Numbered from the stretch's first letter, positions 31,235 through 42,431 are shown. The stretch is DNA of 64,000 nt from Bactrocera neohumeralis (GCF_024586455.1 NW_026089624.1:1375320-1439319); one strand, 5' to 3'. Numbers and translations are program-made. The notes: generated by a model from the sequence alone, not told the origin.

Positions 31235-31758
31235 GGTTGTCAAAAAAGTCTTGCGGTATTTTCGCTATTTGGCGCTGAAAGCGCCTAGTTCTAGTTTTAT
31301 TCGTCGCATGCTATGCCTTATTGCAAAGCTCATTTCACGCGCTAACACGTGTTTGATTGATTGTCGTTTCTTTTAGGTCGTCCGCGAGTTAACAGGGAGC
31401 AAAATAAAGAGAAAATACGGCATATTTTACAGTACTACTACGATAAAGGCAAAAATGCATCTCAAGCCGCCAATAAAATTTGTGCAGTTTATGAACCCGA
31501 TACAGTTTCCATTTCCACCGCACAACGATGGTTTCAACGTTTCCGTTCTGGTGTAGAGGTGGCCGAAGATGCGCCACGCTCCGGAAGGCCTGTCGTCGAA
31601 AATTGCGATAAAATCGCTGAATTGGTCGAAAGAGACCGGCATAGTAGCAGCCGTAGCATCGGTCAAGAGCTGGGCATGAGTCATCAAAAATTCATTTCAA
31701 TTTCAATACAAAAAAAAAAACAATTCAATAAAAATACCGCAAGACTTTTTTGACAACC
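31235..31758 (+). mobile_element. Mariner, internally deleted, 524 bp
   Basis: The ends GGTTGTCAAAAAAGTCTTGC (31235) and the complement ending 31758 are inverted over 28 bp with essentially full identity. The left flank is TA. It keeps only the N-terminal third of a transposase. Too short to encode the catalytic domain, so non-autonomous. Confidence 0.9.
31378..31687 (+). pseudogene. Mariner transposase N-terminal DNA-binding domain
   Basis: NREQNKEKIRHILQYYYDKG, ASQAANKICAVYEPD, TAQRWFQRFRSGVEVAEDAP, RSGRPVV and ELVERDRHSSSRSIGQELGM are the two helix-turn-helix motifs and linker of a mariner transposase, with the RSGRP (GRPR-like) element between them. After MSHQ the sequence jumps to the 3' end, removing all three catalytic aspartates. 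Confidence 0.85.
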
Positions 31759-32154
31759 CATTATTTTAAATCGACGAGAACTTTGTCGCCACTTTTGTCA
31801 CTTTTTTCTGTGCTTTGCGAGTTTACGGATTGTCAATTTTTCTTCCAGAAGAAAATCAGAAGGTTCTTCAGTTTATAATTTTTAGCTTTTGCCATCGTCG
31901 CGAAAAGACGCTTGTAGGCAAAGGCATACTCGGGGAGATGTTACGGCATCTGTTTTTGTGAATGAAGCGAGATCGCTTGTTGAATTTTGTTGTAAGATTT
32001 ACTACATTTGGGCTTCACCTATTTGGCTGTCATATTGACTTGTAATGCTTATGCTTTTTGAGACAATTGTTATTTTTTTAGAACAATGTTTAAATTTTTT
32101 GCTGGTGACACATTCACATGTGTACGCATATGTATGTTTGTATGCTGTGCATTA
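31759..32154. other. Spacer with a dispersed repeat block
   Basis: 31890-32110 contains CCATCGTCGCGAAAAG, GGCTGTCATATTGACTTGTA and TAGAACAATGTTTAAATTTT. Related blocks occur at 28685-28890 and 37925-37985. Non-coding. Confidence 0.5.
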
Positions 32155-32722
32155 TTTTTTTAACTGTTTTGGTGATACGTACGCTGAGACAATACGTAGG
32201 CATGTCTCTTCTATTAAGGCGTGTTTGATCGCAGGAATGTACCAGAGCATTAGCCAAAGGGTTTGAATGATCTCGGAGATTAGATGTATATTTAATTCTG
32301 TTATCTTCTACTTCTTTTTTTACCATAGGAATACCAAGGTCTTTATGGATATTTTCGTTACGTATGTACCATGGTGAACACGTAATTGTTCTAAGCATTT
32401 TCGACTGGAACCTTTGTATTATATCAATCTTAATTGCACAGTTCGTACCCCACAGTTGAATTCCATACATCCAAATCGGCTTTATGACTACATTATATAA
32501 AAGCACTTTATTGTCTAAGCTAAGTTTAGAGTTTTTATTTAAAAGCCAATTTAAATTTGCAGCTCTAATCTTCATACATGTTATTTTACTAGAGATGTGT
32601 TTTCTCCACGTAAGCCTTCTATCTAAGTGAAAACCAAGATATTTTACTTCGTTCACTTGGGGTACTAAAATATTGTTCATTTTTACTGCCGGGCATTCAC
32701 ACTTATACGTCAGTCTGTTCAT
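32114..32722 (-). pseudogene. Jockey reverse transcriptase C-terminal region (copy 2)
   Basis: LTYKCECPAVKMNNILVPQV, NEVKYLGFHLDRRLTWRKHI (the YLG block after palm motifs), KPIWMYGIQLWGTN, MLRTITCSPWYIRNENIHKD and LANALVHSCDQTRLNRRDMP. This is a complete thumb/C-terminal region for Jockey. Just upstream, across the mariner border (32790-32850), the catalytic motif reads TFANDTA instead of the FADD seen in copy 1. Confidence 0.85.
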
Positions 32723-32858
32723 TCACATTTATACGTCAGTTCGCTCCGCTAATATTCTTGATGCCAGAATGTGCAGTGGTTTCGGCTCACTGTAGCTGTG
32801 TCATTCGCAAAAGTTGAAGTTAATACATTGTTAGCAGTTGGAAGATCTACTGTATATA

Positions 32859-33792
32859 CGAGGTTCAAAAAGTATCGCGAAAATTGTGTTTTTTCAAAAA
32901 TTATTTATTTATTCATGAATATCTATTTTGTCTTCTTCAAAATAATCCCCATGAGATATTATACACTTGTGCCAACGGTTTTTCCAATCTTCGAAGCACT
33001 TCAAAAAATCATTTTTTTATCTTCTTCAGCTCCTCCTTCGATGCCGTCTTTATCTCGTCAAGAGAAGCGTAACGTCGTCCTTTCATATGCCTCTTCAGTT
33101 TAGGGAACAAGAAAAAGTCACAGGGGGCCAGATCTGGGGAATACGGTGGCTGCGGCATCAATAGTGTGTTGTTTTTGGCCAAAAAATCGCGTACAAGCAA
33201 CGATGTGTGAGCAGGGGCGTTATCGTGGTGCAGAAGTCAATTTTTGTTCTTCCACAAATCCGGGCGTTTCTGGCGGATTGCTTCGCGCAAATTGCGCATA
33301 ACTTACAGGTCGATATTTTTAGGTCCTCAGCAACTTCTCTAACGGTAATTCGATGATTGGCCAATACCATTTTCTCCACTTCAATAATTTTTTCGTCTGT
33401 GTTGAAGTGCTCGGGCGTCCGGCACGCTCTTCGTCGTTCAAATCTTCTCGGCCTTCTGAGAACATTTTGTACCACCGATAAAGCTTCGGTCCAAGGTAGC
33501 TTCTCCGTATGCCACAGTCAACATTCGGAATGCATCCGCGCACTTAATTTCGTTTTTCACACAAAATTTGATATAGGTTCTTTGATCCATTTTTTTGAAT
33601 AGGTAAACATCGAAGACGATCCAAAACATGTGCAAGCAAAGCAGCTGTCAACAATTAAATGAACATTCAAAATGGCCGAGCTTGTCGGCATAAGTGAGAG
33701 ACATGAGTAACATAACGCCACAAAAAATTCGAAATTCGATATACGTAAGCCGCGAAAATTTAAAATTCGCGATACTTTTTGAACACACCTCG
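32859..33792 (-). mobile_element. DD34D mariner, internally deleted, 934 bp
   Basis: The right end on the minus strand is CGAGGTGTGTTCAAAAAGTA; the left end is the same but lacks 4 bases (CGAGGTTCAAAAAGTATCGC). TA flanks both sides (32857-32858 and 33793-33794). A typical mariner is about 1.3 kb, so about 350 bp is missing. It is inserted in the Jockey reverse transcriptase just before the catalytic motif. Confidence 0.92.
32945..33600 (-). pseudogene. Mariner transposase, N- and C-terminal parts joined by deletion
   Basis: N-terminal: MDQRTYIKFCVKNEIKCADA, RWYKMFSEGREDLNDEERAG, RPSTSTQT and ITVREVAEDLKISTCKL. A junction lies near 33290-33310. C-terminal: HHDNAPAHTSLLVRDFLAKN then PPYSPDLAPCDFFLFPKLKR; 34 residues separate the D of HDN and the D of CDF, the mariner spacing. 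The first catalytic aspartate lies in the deleted part. Confidence 0.88.
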
Positions 33793-34629
33793 TATGATGT
33801 ATAGAGTTGGGCGTAAACGCTACCCTGTGGTACACCAGCCCTTATCGGTCTTTCATCCGATATGACATCTCCTACTTTCACCATAAATTGTCTTTTATTT
33901 AAATAAGACTCCAATGTTTTATACAATTCTAAAGGTAAAATTTTTTTAATTTATGTAAAAGACCTTCGTGCGACACCTTAACAAACGCCTGAGCTACATC
34001 TAGAAATATTGCTGAACAGTACTCCATGTGCTCAAATGCTTTCCTTATTTCGTTAGTAATTCTATTTAATTGCTCTATTGTGCCGTGTTTCGCACGAAAT
34101 CCAAATTGATGCATTGGTATTGTATTATATTCGTGGAGGAAAAGAGACATCTCTGATGGTAATACTTTTTCAAATACTTTAGAAAGACAGGGTAGAAGGC
34201 TGATTGGTCTATATGAAGACGGCTGTGTTAAGTCTTTCCAGGTTTATCTATCAAGGTAACATGCGACTTTTTCCATGAAATTGGATAGTATGCGAAACTA
34301 AGAATTGCATTGAAGAGCAAAGACAGCACCTCTACAGCAATAATTGGTAACTTAATTAGCATTTTTGGGGAAATATCATGTCCCGGCGACTTTATTGGAT
34401 TAAATTCTTTGATGATTCCAATAATTTCAGAAGGTGAAGTCTTGAAAGACTCGAGCGACTCTTTAGCTGTGTTTGGTAAAATTGACAGCTTAAAGTTTTT
34501 CTTTGGCAAATTGGGTTGAAATACCTTCTCTAGGTGATTTGCAAAATAAGTTGCCTTTTCCTTGTCACTTCGAGCCCAATTTCCACCCAAGTCTCGTACA
34601 GGCATGTTGGAGTCAGTTGGTGCCTTCAT
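33648..34629 (-). pseudogene. Jockey reverse transcriptase N-terminal and palm region (copy 2)
   Basis: 34228-34629: NWARSDKEKATYFANHLEKV, EFNPIKSPGHDISPKMLIKL, WKKSHVTLIDKPGKT. 33929-34150: MHQFGFRAKHGTIEQLNRIT, CSAIFLDVAQAFVKVSHEG (motif A). 33796-33926: YLNKRQFMVKVGDVISDERP, RAGVPQGSVY (motif B; LGP altered to a frame change). Split by two frameshifts (near 34190 and 33930) and then by the mariner. Confidence 0.87.
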
Positions 34630-34635
34630 GGACTT

Positions 34636-35253
34636 TTAGGCTTTCCAAAGGGAGTTTTGCTTGTTGGAATTTGGACACCACTTCTTTATATACATTTCGG
34701 TGTTGAATTCTTCTTCACGTTTAAGCGCTTTTTTTAATGTACGTGCAGCAGATTTCAATTGAAGCTGAGTGGAGGGGGAGCGATTTATCTGCCATTCACG
34801 TCTTGCACGCCCTTTTTCATTTACAAGCTTTCCTATCTCACTATTTGTAATTTTTCTGGGACCAAGCGGGTTATAGTTTTTGTTTGGCGTTGCTAAAACA
34901 GCTGCGCTGGTTATTATATCACTGACTTCTCTTATGCGTTCGTCTCTTACAGCATTTACTTTGTACTCAATATTAATGTGGCTACTCACGTATTTTTTAT
35001 ATTTTAGCCAATTCGTTTTATAAGAAGTTCTCACTTTTGGATTAACGAATATGGGTTGTTCACATAATTTTATTAGTACAGCAGAGTGAGCAGAAGATAG
35101 ATCAGTACATGTATCAGCTGTTATGTGCGATTTATCTTTATTTTTGATTACAGCAAAATTAATCAAATCTGGTATTTTCTTACGATCATTATGCCAATAT
35201 GTCGGCTTACCAGGAGATATGTTGTTGTGCCTATTTATAACAGTTTTATACAA
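34636..35253 (-). pseudogene. Jockey ORF2 linker between endonuclease and reverse transcriptase (copy 2)
   Basis: A 205-residue open frame: MYKTVINRHNNISPGKPTYW, KIPDLINFAVIKNKDKSHIT, SSAHSAVLIKLCEQPIFVNP (end of the endonuclease domain, SxDHxxV-like SSAHSAVL), then SEIGKLVNEKGRARREWQIN and an alanine/lysine-rich helix. The catalytic histidine of the endonuclease is retained in SAHSAV. The frame is broken before the reverse transcriptase at 34630. Confidence 0.8.
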
Positions 35254-35356
35254 TTGTCGTCCTTTCGGATTAATTAGTCGTGAGCCCCAATATGTGTGTT
35301 TTGCATTGTGATCTCCACCTGCTGGAAAGCTATGGCCTAGTGTTCCAAGAAAGTAT

Positions 35357-35716
35357 TTAAATTGGATGTCTGTATTTTATACCGAGGTGGGCAGTATATG
35401 GCGTCCGGTTTAAATCCCCGCAACGATTTTTTAAAGCTATTGTTATAGCTTGTAATTGCGCTGTGACATAAGAATCTAATGCGTGGTGATTTAACCGTTT
35501 TCTAACCAACACTGCTGTTCTTCCATGTGCCTTTCCATCTGGGTGGTTTGTAACATACAGCCTAAATCCCTGTATAAAGAAATTGTTTTTGTTCGTAAGA
35601 TGAGTTTCTGACAATAGCATTTCATCAATATTATTTTCATCCAGAAATTTAATAAGTTTCAGTTTATGTTGGTTAACACCGTTAGCATTCCATAAACAAA
35701 TGTTTAATACACTCAT
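35357..35716 (-). pseudogene. Jockey ORF2 endonuclease start (copy 2)
   Basis: ATG at 35716: MSVLNICLWNANGVNQHKLK (the N of WNANG binds metal), EMLLSETHLTNKNNFFIQGF (catalytic glutamate), TNHPDGKAHGRTAVLVRKRL. It ends at a frame change after KYRHPI; the GDxNA region continues at 35290-35340 in another frame. The true ORF2 start is likely this ATG, as upstream sequence is ORF1 in another frame. Confidence 0.85.
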
Positions 35717-35888
35717 TTTTTACTTAAAATAGTTTGCAACATTTGGCTTTGTGATTTGATTATCTCTTGAATCATATTTTGCATTGAAGCCATAAATTGT
35801 GTCATACATTGGATAAGGTTGAAAATAATAGTTTTAACGCTTCCATTTGGTTGGTTTTGGGGCAATTGTATTTGTGCAGTATTGCCTT

Positions 35889-37053
35889 TCACCACGTTTG
35901 CATAGCTCCCTTGTGTAGCATTGTCTTTAGGATTAACTGGTTTTGAAATATGGACAGGGTTTCAATATTTTCATTAGGAGGAATGTTGAATACATTTGCT
36001 TGAATGCCCTGTGAGTTAGCAGTGTGATTTCCTCCACAATTGCTGCACTTTTTATTTAAATCCTCTTTTTTAAGAGTACATTTTGAAGTAGGATGTAGAT
36101 TACCACACCACACAGACACTGCGTGGAGTGCAATATGCTTTCGTGTGTCCATACTCTTGGCAATTTGTTCATTGTACTTCACCATTTCTCTTACGTGGTT
36201 CCTCAATGGTGATTCTGCGATAGAGCAGATATTTTAAATTGTAAATCGGGTGTATTTCATTTTTCTTTAGTTGGGTGTATTTCATTTTTCTTTAGTTGGT
36301 TACAATTTGGCATCAGTTCTATTTTGAACATTGGTTGTGGGACTTTGTTCCTGTTAAAAATATTTACTACTGATTTAATGCTAAAACCACCTTTTTTCAG
36401 TGCTTCTTTGACATCGTTAGAGTCTACCGAATATTCTATATCTTTTATGACAACAACTAGGCCTTTTGGGCTCTTCAGTTGGTAAGAGTAGTAATTCTTG
36501 TTTTTATTTGACAAAAATTTAATGATTTCCCTGAAACTTTTTTCAGTGAAGAACTGAATTTTTGTTTGATCTATATTGCCTTTTTTCAAAGGCACTATAT
36601 GGAAATTGTTAGTACCTAAAATTTCCCTTAATTTCGCAAGAAGAGAACTGCACTGCTACGCTCGCGCAAATATGTATATTGGAGGTGGTTTGGCATTAAC
36701 GACTGTGGTGGTACCCTTCGCATCGTCGTCTGAACCATTGCTTAGTTTCCTTTTACGTTAATATAGCGATCAAAGTACATTCTCACCTTGCATTTAGTTT
36801 TCGTTCGGTGTCCGGGTGCTTGCTGGTACCTGCATACTGGTTGCTGACAGTGCATTTGTTGTTGTCCGTTTGCTGTTCTCTGCTGCTCCTGCTGACTGCA
36901 CTTGCTTACTTGCTCTTTCAGCTGATCGCTGCCATGATAACTCATCGCCGTTAATTTTGTTTTTGCCAGGAGTTACTGTTGTTGGCTCGACAAAGCTAAA
37001 GTAGGCTTTTAAAGAATGCCTACGGCCTTGCTGGTGAGGCTGAGTAGTACTCA
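35889..37053 (-). pseudogene. Jockey ORF1, gag-like, with zinc knuckles (copy 2)
   Basis: Starts MSTTQPHQQGRRHSLKAYFS at 37053. A stop after TRTPNEN (36796) is followed in another frame by SNGSDDDAKGTTTVVNA, also at the left edge of copy 1. 36257-36595 carries the PRE_C2HC-like domain (FLSNKNKNYYSYQLKSPKGL; KVPQPMFKIELMPNCNQLKK). 35889-36206 carries C2HC knuckles: WCGNLHPTSKC and CSNCGGNHTANSQG, in which the final cysteine is replaced. Nucleic-acid chaperone of the LINE particle. Confidence 0.82.
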
Positions 37054-37249
37054 TTTTTGTTTGTTTGATTATTTTTCTTTTTTTGTTTTTAATTTTTGTT
37101 TCGTGCACAATTTGTTTATGTTTAATTATAGCAGCTTGTGGGCACTGTTTGCTATTTGTTTGCTTTTATTTAATAATTTTTTTGTTTTTTCTTTTAATTT
37201 TTGCTTGTTTGCGTTTTAATCACAGAAGTCACGGAGCGAATTAAAAACA

Positions 37250-37740
37250 CGTCCGTATACCTTGAACACTGTAAGAATGAAATTTTATTTGCAAAATTTT
37301 TACATAAGATTAATATGATAGAAGATGTCTGTATACATTTGTTTAAATGAGTTAAGCCTCCCCCACTCTATCCGGGAAAGCCTGGCGCACCCTAGCACAA
37401 CTCAACTCCCCTGAGAAGAACACCACAATTGGCATCGGAAAACAACATGCACTAATACAACACACCTGGGGACAAATTGGATTTCACCACAGCAGATGAC
37501 GACTATCTAACTAACAAAAGGATTGGATCATCGCTGCTTTTGACTCATTACCTTAAACTTTCGAATAGAAACGTTGCAACAACTCGGTTCCTGCGCGCTG
37601 ACCTCTTTTTTCTAAATTATCGCAACAACAACTCGACCACGATCTGCATCAATTCGAACGCCAACGCCGGCAAGATGGAATTGGATTCTCGCCGCCCTAC
37701 TCGTCATCATTTAATTTTAATTAACTACATCATTTATTAT
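37250..37740. repeat. Second copy of the 526-bp repeat family, diverged
   Basis: 37340-37400 (TTTAAATGAGTTAAGCCTCC, then GGGAAAGCCTGGCGCACCCT) matches the start of the insert at 2133-2200. The remaining sequence to 37740 has no firm match in the window. Not coding. Confidence 0.5.
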
Positions 37741-38772
37741 TGAAGTTATACTTCTCATACGAGTTCGGAAAAGGTTGCGATAGATTCAGGTTGCGCAACC
37801 TTGCTCAATATGACTCTACGCGACCTTGTCTGCGAAGATGTTCGAGCAGCAAGCGGTGACAATCGGCGATCGTTTGTTCGTTTCTTTCGGCACAACTCGG
37901 CTTTTCTACCAACAACACAATGTTGCCATGCTTATGCTGTTGTTGTTTTTCTAGAACAATGTTTCAATTTTTGGTTGGTGACATATTCAATTAAAAATAA
38001 ATTCTGTTGGTATTCGAGCCTACGTGCTCGTCGTAACTTTTCAAGCGCTTACCACCAACACCACCATTGACACTTGTATTGCGTTGTCCTAATTATGGTT
38101 TGGTTATGCATGAAAGAAATATACAATGGATCGCCGATTGTTACCTCTTTCCTTGCTGCTGCTGCGCATATGTATGTTTGTATGCTTGTGCATTATTGAA
38201 GTTATGCTTCTTTTTCTTTCGTTTGTTTTTCATTTCTGCGAATTCTCAACTATTTCGCGTATATTTTGGTTGAAATACTCTGCGTTGGCCGTTGAAAAAT
38301 TAAGGCTATACTTTACAGGATCGTTTCTGTAGTTAGTCTTCATTTAAATTTTTTGGAAATCGACCCGCGATGACGAGGTATATCGTTTTATCTGACAGCA
38401 TGAGGTTTATGAACTTCATTTCTAATATTGTGTTGTGGCATATTAGAAATGATGTTTCTTCGAAAATCGCTCGCTTACAACGGATAAAACGACTTCTGAG
38501 TGGTGATTTTAATGAATAAATTCCAAGGTTTTACGCAAAAATAATGTGGTCAATAAGTACAGTACGCTTATGTATGCTTGTGCATTATTTTTCTTTCGTT
38601 TGTGTTTCATTTTTGCGAATTCTCAATTATTTTATGTGACTTTATTTCTTTCGTCTCTCTTTTCTTTTCTTTGTGCGAATTCTTTGAATTTCTGAACCCG
38701 CACATGCGTATACATACATTCATATGAGCATGTGCAGATACACAAGATAGGATAGAAAGATGTATGCCTTTT
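37741..38772. other. AT-rich sequence with short dispersed repeats
   Basis: TTGCTCAATATGACTC block at 37800, then a block CTAGAACAATGTTTCAATTT (37950), also at 32080. A roughly 90-bp segment (TGTATGCTTGTGCATTAT...TTCTCAA) occurs at 38170-38250 and again at 38568-38635. No protein-like frame. Confidence 0.45.
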
Positions 38773-38930
38773 AACATCGTATACTATACTAATAAATATT
38801 TTTCGTACTAATAGAAATTACATTTATCCCAGCAATATTATGTATACATATGTATATAAGGTATATTGCTGTGATAAATTTAATTTCTATTAGTAAGAAA
38901 AATATTTTTTAGTATAGTATTACGATGTTG
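38773..38930. mobile_element. Short MITE, 158-bp hairpin
   Basis: Left AACATCGTATACTATACTAA and right complement (38887-38930) pair, then TTTTTCGTACTAATAGAAAT pairs with ATTTCTATTAGTAAGAAAAA. The whole segment folds into one stem with a loop near 38848. Part of the same sequence (TTTAATTTCTATTAGTAATA) recurs at 39845-39905. Confidence 0.75.
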
Positions 38931-40189
38931 AAATGCAAAAATTAAAGACTAAGTCCGTCGAGATTCAAACCTGCGTTCACATTGTGACTTTTTATGTGCT
39001 TCGTGGCGTTATCTTAAGTATGGTTTGGTTATGCATGTAAGAAATATACGATGGTTCAAATAATTTTGTTTAAGTATAGAAATATGCTTTTGTAGAACAT
39101 TTGCTTTCGCAAACATACAGACGAATATGCAAACGACATAATCATAATAACAATCATACATATTGTTTCGCATTTTGCTTCTACGCCGGTCAAATTTCAA
39201 TACAAAAATCGACTGAAATGCATCAGAAAATAAAATGGACAACTAGGGCAAATAATTTAAAAAAAATGTATTGATAATTAAATATAAATGAAAATACATG
39301 TAAATTTACTTAAATTTATTTAAATTTAAAAAAAAACTTATTTAAATTTATTAAGAAACTTATTTAAATTTATTGAAAACCTGCAAAGAAAAATAAAAAG
39401 AAAATTAATTTTACTTTGGCCCAGTTTTGTGCGCAATACAAATGCAACGCCAATAATGAATACAAGAAATTGACTAAACACCATGATATTAGATATATCT
39501 ACAAATTATAATATGACAACCCAATTCGAAGAGTACAAAAGAGAGATGGTTACGCTGCATATTCCCTTCCGCAACGAAGAGACAGAACTACTTTCCGAGT
39601 CAAAATTCCTTCATTTAGACTTTGCTTTATAAAATGTTCATAATGAATTTAAATGTTCTAGTTTTCTTTCATACAAAATCATATGCATTTCTGAATATCA
39701 CTAAGAAGTATAACTTCTTCCGCACGTAGGAACTCCACGCACCTTTTTTTTCATTGATTAAATGATATTGTAAAACAGCAAACAAAATTGACTTTTATTT
39801 CAATTGAGGCAGTACTGTGTACTACTTTAAACAACATTGTTGTAATAAATTTAATTTCTATTAGTAATAAATATACCTACATAATACAAAAATATTTATT
39901 AGTAAAGTATATTATGTAAAAATCAAATAAAATTATTAAATATGCAAATCCAAATTGACTATAAATATCAGGGTTTTCATTTACTAGCAAAATTTCTAGA
40001 ATTATTGCTATGCTATAGCTAGCGCTCTCACTTTGGTGGGAACCATAACAGAACCATAGTTGAACAATGTAAAATTATGTGCTCTACTCTGCTCGGAATT
40101 TTGTTAGGTAAAAAATTATAGCTGTAGCAATAGCCAAAAATGAAGTGTTGTGCTCTGCTCTGGCGTAGCGGTAGCAAAAAATTAGGAGC
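38931..40189. other. AT-rich sequence, a MITE fragment, no gene seen
   Basis: 39840-39910 carries half of the 38773 hairpin family. Poly-A and A/T runs at 39245-39400. No open frame with a recognised motif. Confidence 0.45.
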
Positions 40190-40786
40190 GGTATTTCTCG
40201 CATGTGTAGTGGGTTGTTAAACTTATTCCAGTGTGAGAGCGCCCCAAAATTAGCGTTTTTTATAACGTTTTCCATTATGGCCAGATTGGAAAAAATAATT
40301 ATTTGTGGGCATTTAAATTGAAACACCCAACATTTAATACGAATAAAAACTACTATATAGTTGTTGTTTATTATATGTAGAAACTATTTAAATCTTTTTA
40401 AAGAATATTATAACAACTGACTTTTGTCCTTTCAATACCCAATAATAGGATTTAAGCTTGTTAGCTCTCAATCATTAAATGTTTTTAATCATTTTCCATT
40501 GAAAATATACTATGATGCTTTAAATTACAAAACCTTTCATCAAATACCTTTAAATTTCACAAATTCATTTAATTTTCATTTTTATAAGTGGTCTTGAACG
40601 ATGCAAATAATCCCTCCGTTTACAAATTTTTTTGGTAAGATTTCAATCTGGCCATCGCTCGTTTCCAAATGCTAAACGTCAAAACCTCCTGAACTCGATC
40701 AACTGTCAAAGTTTAGGTGGTTTTGACGTTTAGCAATTGTTCTCTCACTTCCAGTGAGAGAGGAGTTAAAGATCCCTTTATCTCTG
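40190..40786. mobile_element. hAT-type MITE, diverged second copy
   Basis: The reverse complement follows the MITE at 1193-1794 throughout: TCCAGTGAGAGAGGAGTT at one side, GACGTTTAGCAATTGTTCTC, GATTTCAATCTGGCCATCGC, and TTATAACGTTTTCCATTATG at the other. Overall identity about 75-80 percent by eye; both terminal repeats have decayed and no duplication is clear. Confidence 0.85.
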
Positions 40787-40864
40787 ACGAAATTCTTTAC
40801 ATTCGTTGGGAGTATCATCATATGGCGTACTTACATATGTACATACATATATTTATTTCTCTTC

Positions 40865-41783
40865 CTAGAATGATAGAGTACAAGATTACGACACTAGTTT
40901 ACAGTTAGTTTTTTTCGGTTTAGCTCTTGACAATTCTTACAGAAACAAATACATTGTTCAACAATTTCGTGACGTAACAGTTTTGCGTTGAGAAGAACAA
41001 GCATAGAAATGCATACAAATGGTAAACAGAAAAGTAAACACTTTTGGAAATTCCCAAAATAATATTAATTCATTCGTCTTTGCAGGAAAAATTTCAGTGG
41101 AATGTTTAGAATATTGTTGCGAGAAAAGATATAAGTAGTTTTAGGCGCATCCACAATAAATAGAGTAGCATGTGTGGAAATTGTTCAAATGAAGAAAACC
41201 AGTGAAAGTGTACTGTTGTATTTATTTAAATTTCTAAGCATAAATATATTAATTTTTTTAAATGAAATGTGCAGTGGCTTGTTGTAATAATTATTATGCA
41301 ATTAAAGGATCGAAAACGAGTTTTTTCAGTTTTCCGGCCGATTTAAAAGTTGCCAAAAAATGGGTGTTATTTTGCAAAAGAAATGATATATTTAATACTA
41401 AATTAATAATTTCACAATTCTTTTATCATAATTTCATACATCTGATACATCTGAACTTATAATATATGTAAATATTTATATACAACACAAGAAACGTCTT
41501 CTCCATTTGAATCACAACTTAATAGACAATTTTATTATCAATAGGCCGATATATTTCTTTAGAAATGATTCAAATCTTTTCACTCAACAATATTCAATCG
41601 CTTCACTAAAACTTTTCATTAAAATCGAAAGAATTAATAATATTTTGCGAATTTACAAAAGTGTTTACTTTTCTGTTTACAATTTGCAAGCCATTTGACA
41701 ATTTTTCACTCTTGTTCTTCTCAACGCGGAACTATGACGTTTCGTAATGGCGGTCGTCGTAATCTTGTATTCTATCATTCTTG
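40865..41783 (+). mobile_element. P-superfamily transposon remnant, 919 bp, THAP-bearing
   Basis: Inverted ends CTAGAATGATAGAGTACAAG (40865) and the complement of CAAGAATGATAGAATACAAG (to 41783). TTCTCTTC is repeated at 40857-40864 and 41784-41791 (8 bp, as for P elements). Two more inner inverted pairs: TTGAGAAGAACAAG / CTTGTTCTTCTCAA and GTAAACAGAAAAGTAAACAC / GTGTTTACTTTTCTGTTTAC. Most of the transposase is gone. Confidence 0.85.
41262..41462 (+). pseudogene. THAP zinc-finger domain of a P-type transposase
   Basis: MKCAVACCNNYYAIKGSKTS starts with the CxxxxC pair of a THAP finger, followed by FFSFPADLKVAKKWVLFCKR (FxxFP and W, both conserved in THAP). The expected second pair (CxxH near residue 55-60) is lost after NTKLIIS. 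This domain binds the transposon ends. The ATG is preceded by AAATGAA, and the frame is open for 66 codons. Confidence 0.8.
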
Positions 41784-41929
41784 TTCTCTTCATATTCTTG
41801 GGTATGTGAGAGAGCTGCATTTGCATACATTTTCGCTGTTAAAAATGGAATATCAAAGAACTTATTATTCTTCAATATTCCCTGGTTGGGATCACCATCA
41901 TGGGGATATGTGGTTTAAGTTTTACAAAT

Positions 41930-42431
41930 GTTCGATATCGAACCTGGACCTTCTCTATGTCTTTATGTTCTCTGGCTAGACTATGTCTTTAAAGGCGTTT
42001 AAGGCGTTTTGTTAGTTAGCAAGATTTCTGAAGAACTACTCAGCCGATCTCATGAAATTGTGAAAAAAGTCGCGAAGTTTTCAATGACATTTTCATTTTT
42101 TTGTAAAAATGTTTGCAAAAATTAGATTTTAATTTTTTTTTTCCTGCGTCCAGTTCTAAGTTAAGGTTTTATCTATACAGGTATTTTTCACTTGAGATGA
42201 TCCTGTAAGGAGTTATCCTACCAACGCGGGCGCATATTTTTTCCGACGGTCAGCGAAAATGGCGCCGTAATGGCCGAGTTCAAAATATTTTTTTCCAAAA
42301 ATGTCAGAATTTCTTTATTAATAGTGTATGTTTGTAACAATAAATATTGGTATTAAAATATTTAATTTTTTATATAAGAAAATAATTGTTGAAAAAAGGC
42401 TGTTTTTACCCAAGGAAATCTACGTAACCCC
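41930..42431 (-). repeat. TTAA-flanked GGGGTTAC repeat, longer copy
   Basis: Ends ...CTACGTAACCCC at 42431 followed by TTAA (42432-42435); the reverse complement starts GGGGTTACGTAGATTTCCTT. The far side (CCTTCTCTATGTCTTTATGT, 41950) pairs with 30517-30555. Probably a TTAA-targeting MITE (piggyBac-like), non-coding. Confidence 0.6.

Larger units (their letters stand above)
32155..37245 (-). mobile_element. Jockey-clade LINE copy 2, nearly complete, split by a mariner
   Basis: Minus-strand order: leader 37245-37055, ORF1 (37053-35889), ORF2 endonuclease (35716-35357), linker and reverse transcriptase (35253-32160). It serves as the reference for copies 1 and 3. A DD34D mariner sits in the reverse transcriptase at 32859-33792 with a TA duplication. 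The 3' tail seems truncated near 32155. Several frameshifts: inactive. Confidence 0.88.

Noticed and set aside
37037..37219. Hydrophobic frame rich in F and L as a membrane peptide
   Set aside because: Antisense of the lysine/asparagine-rich Jockey leader and ORF1 start; T-rich DNA yields F/L runs by chance.
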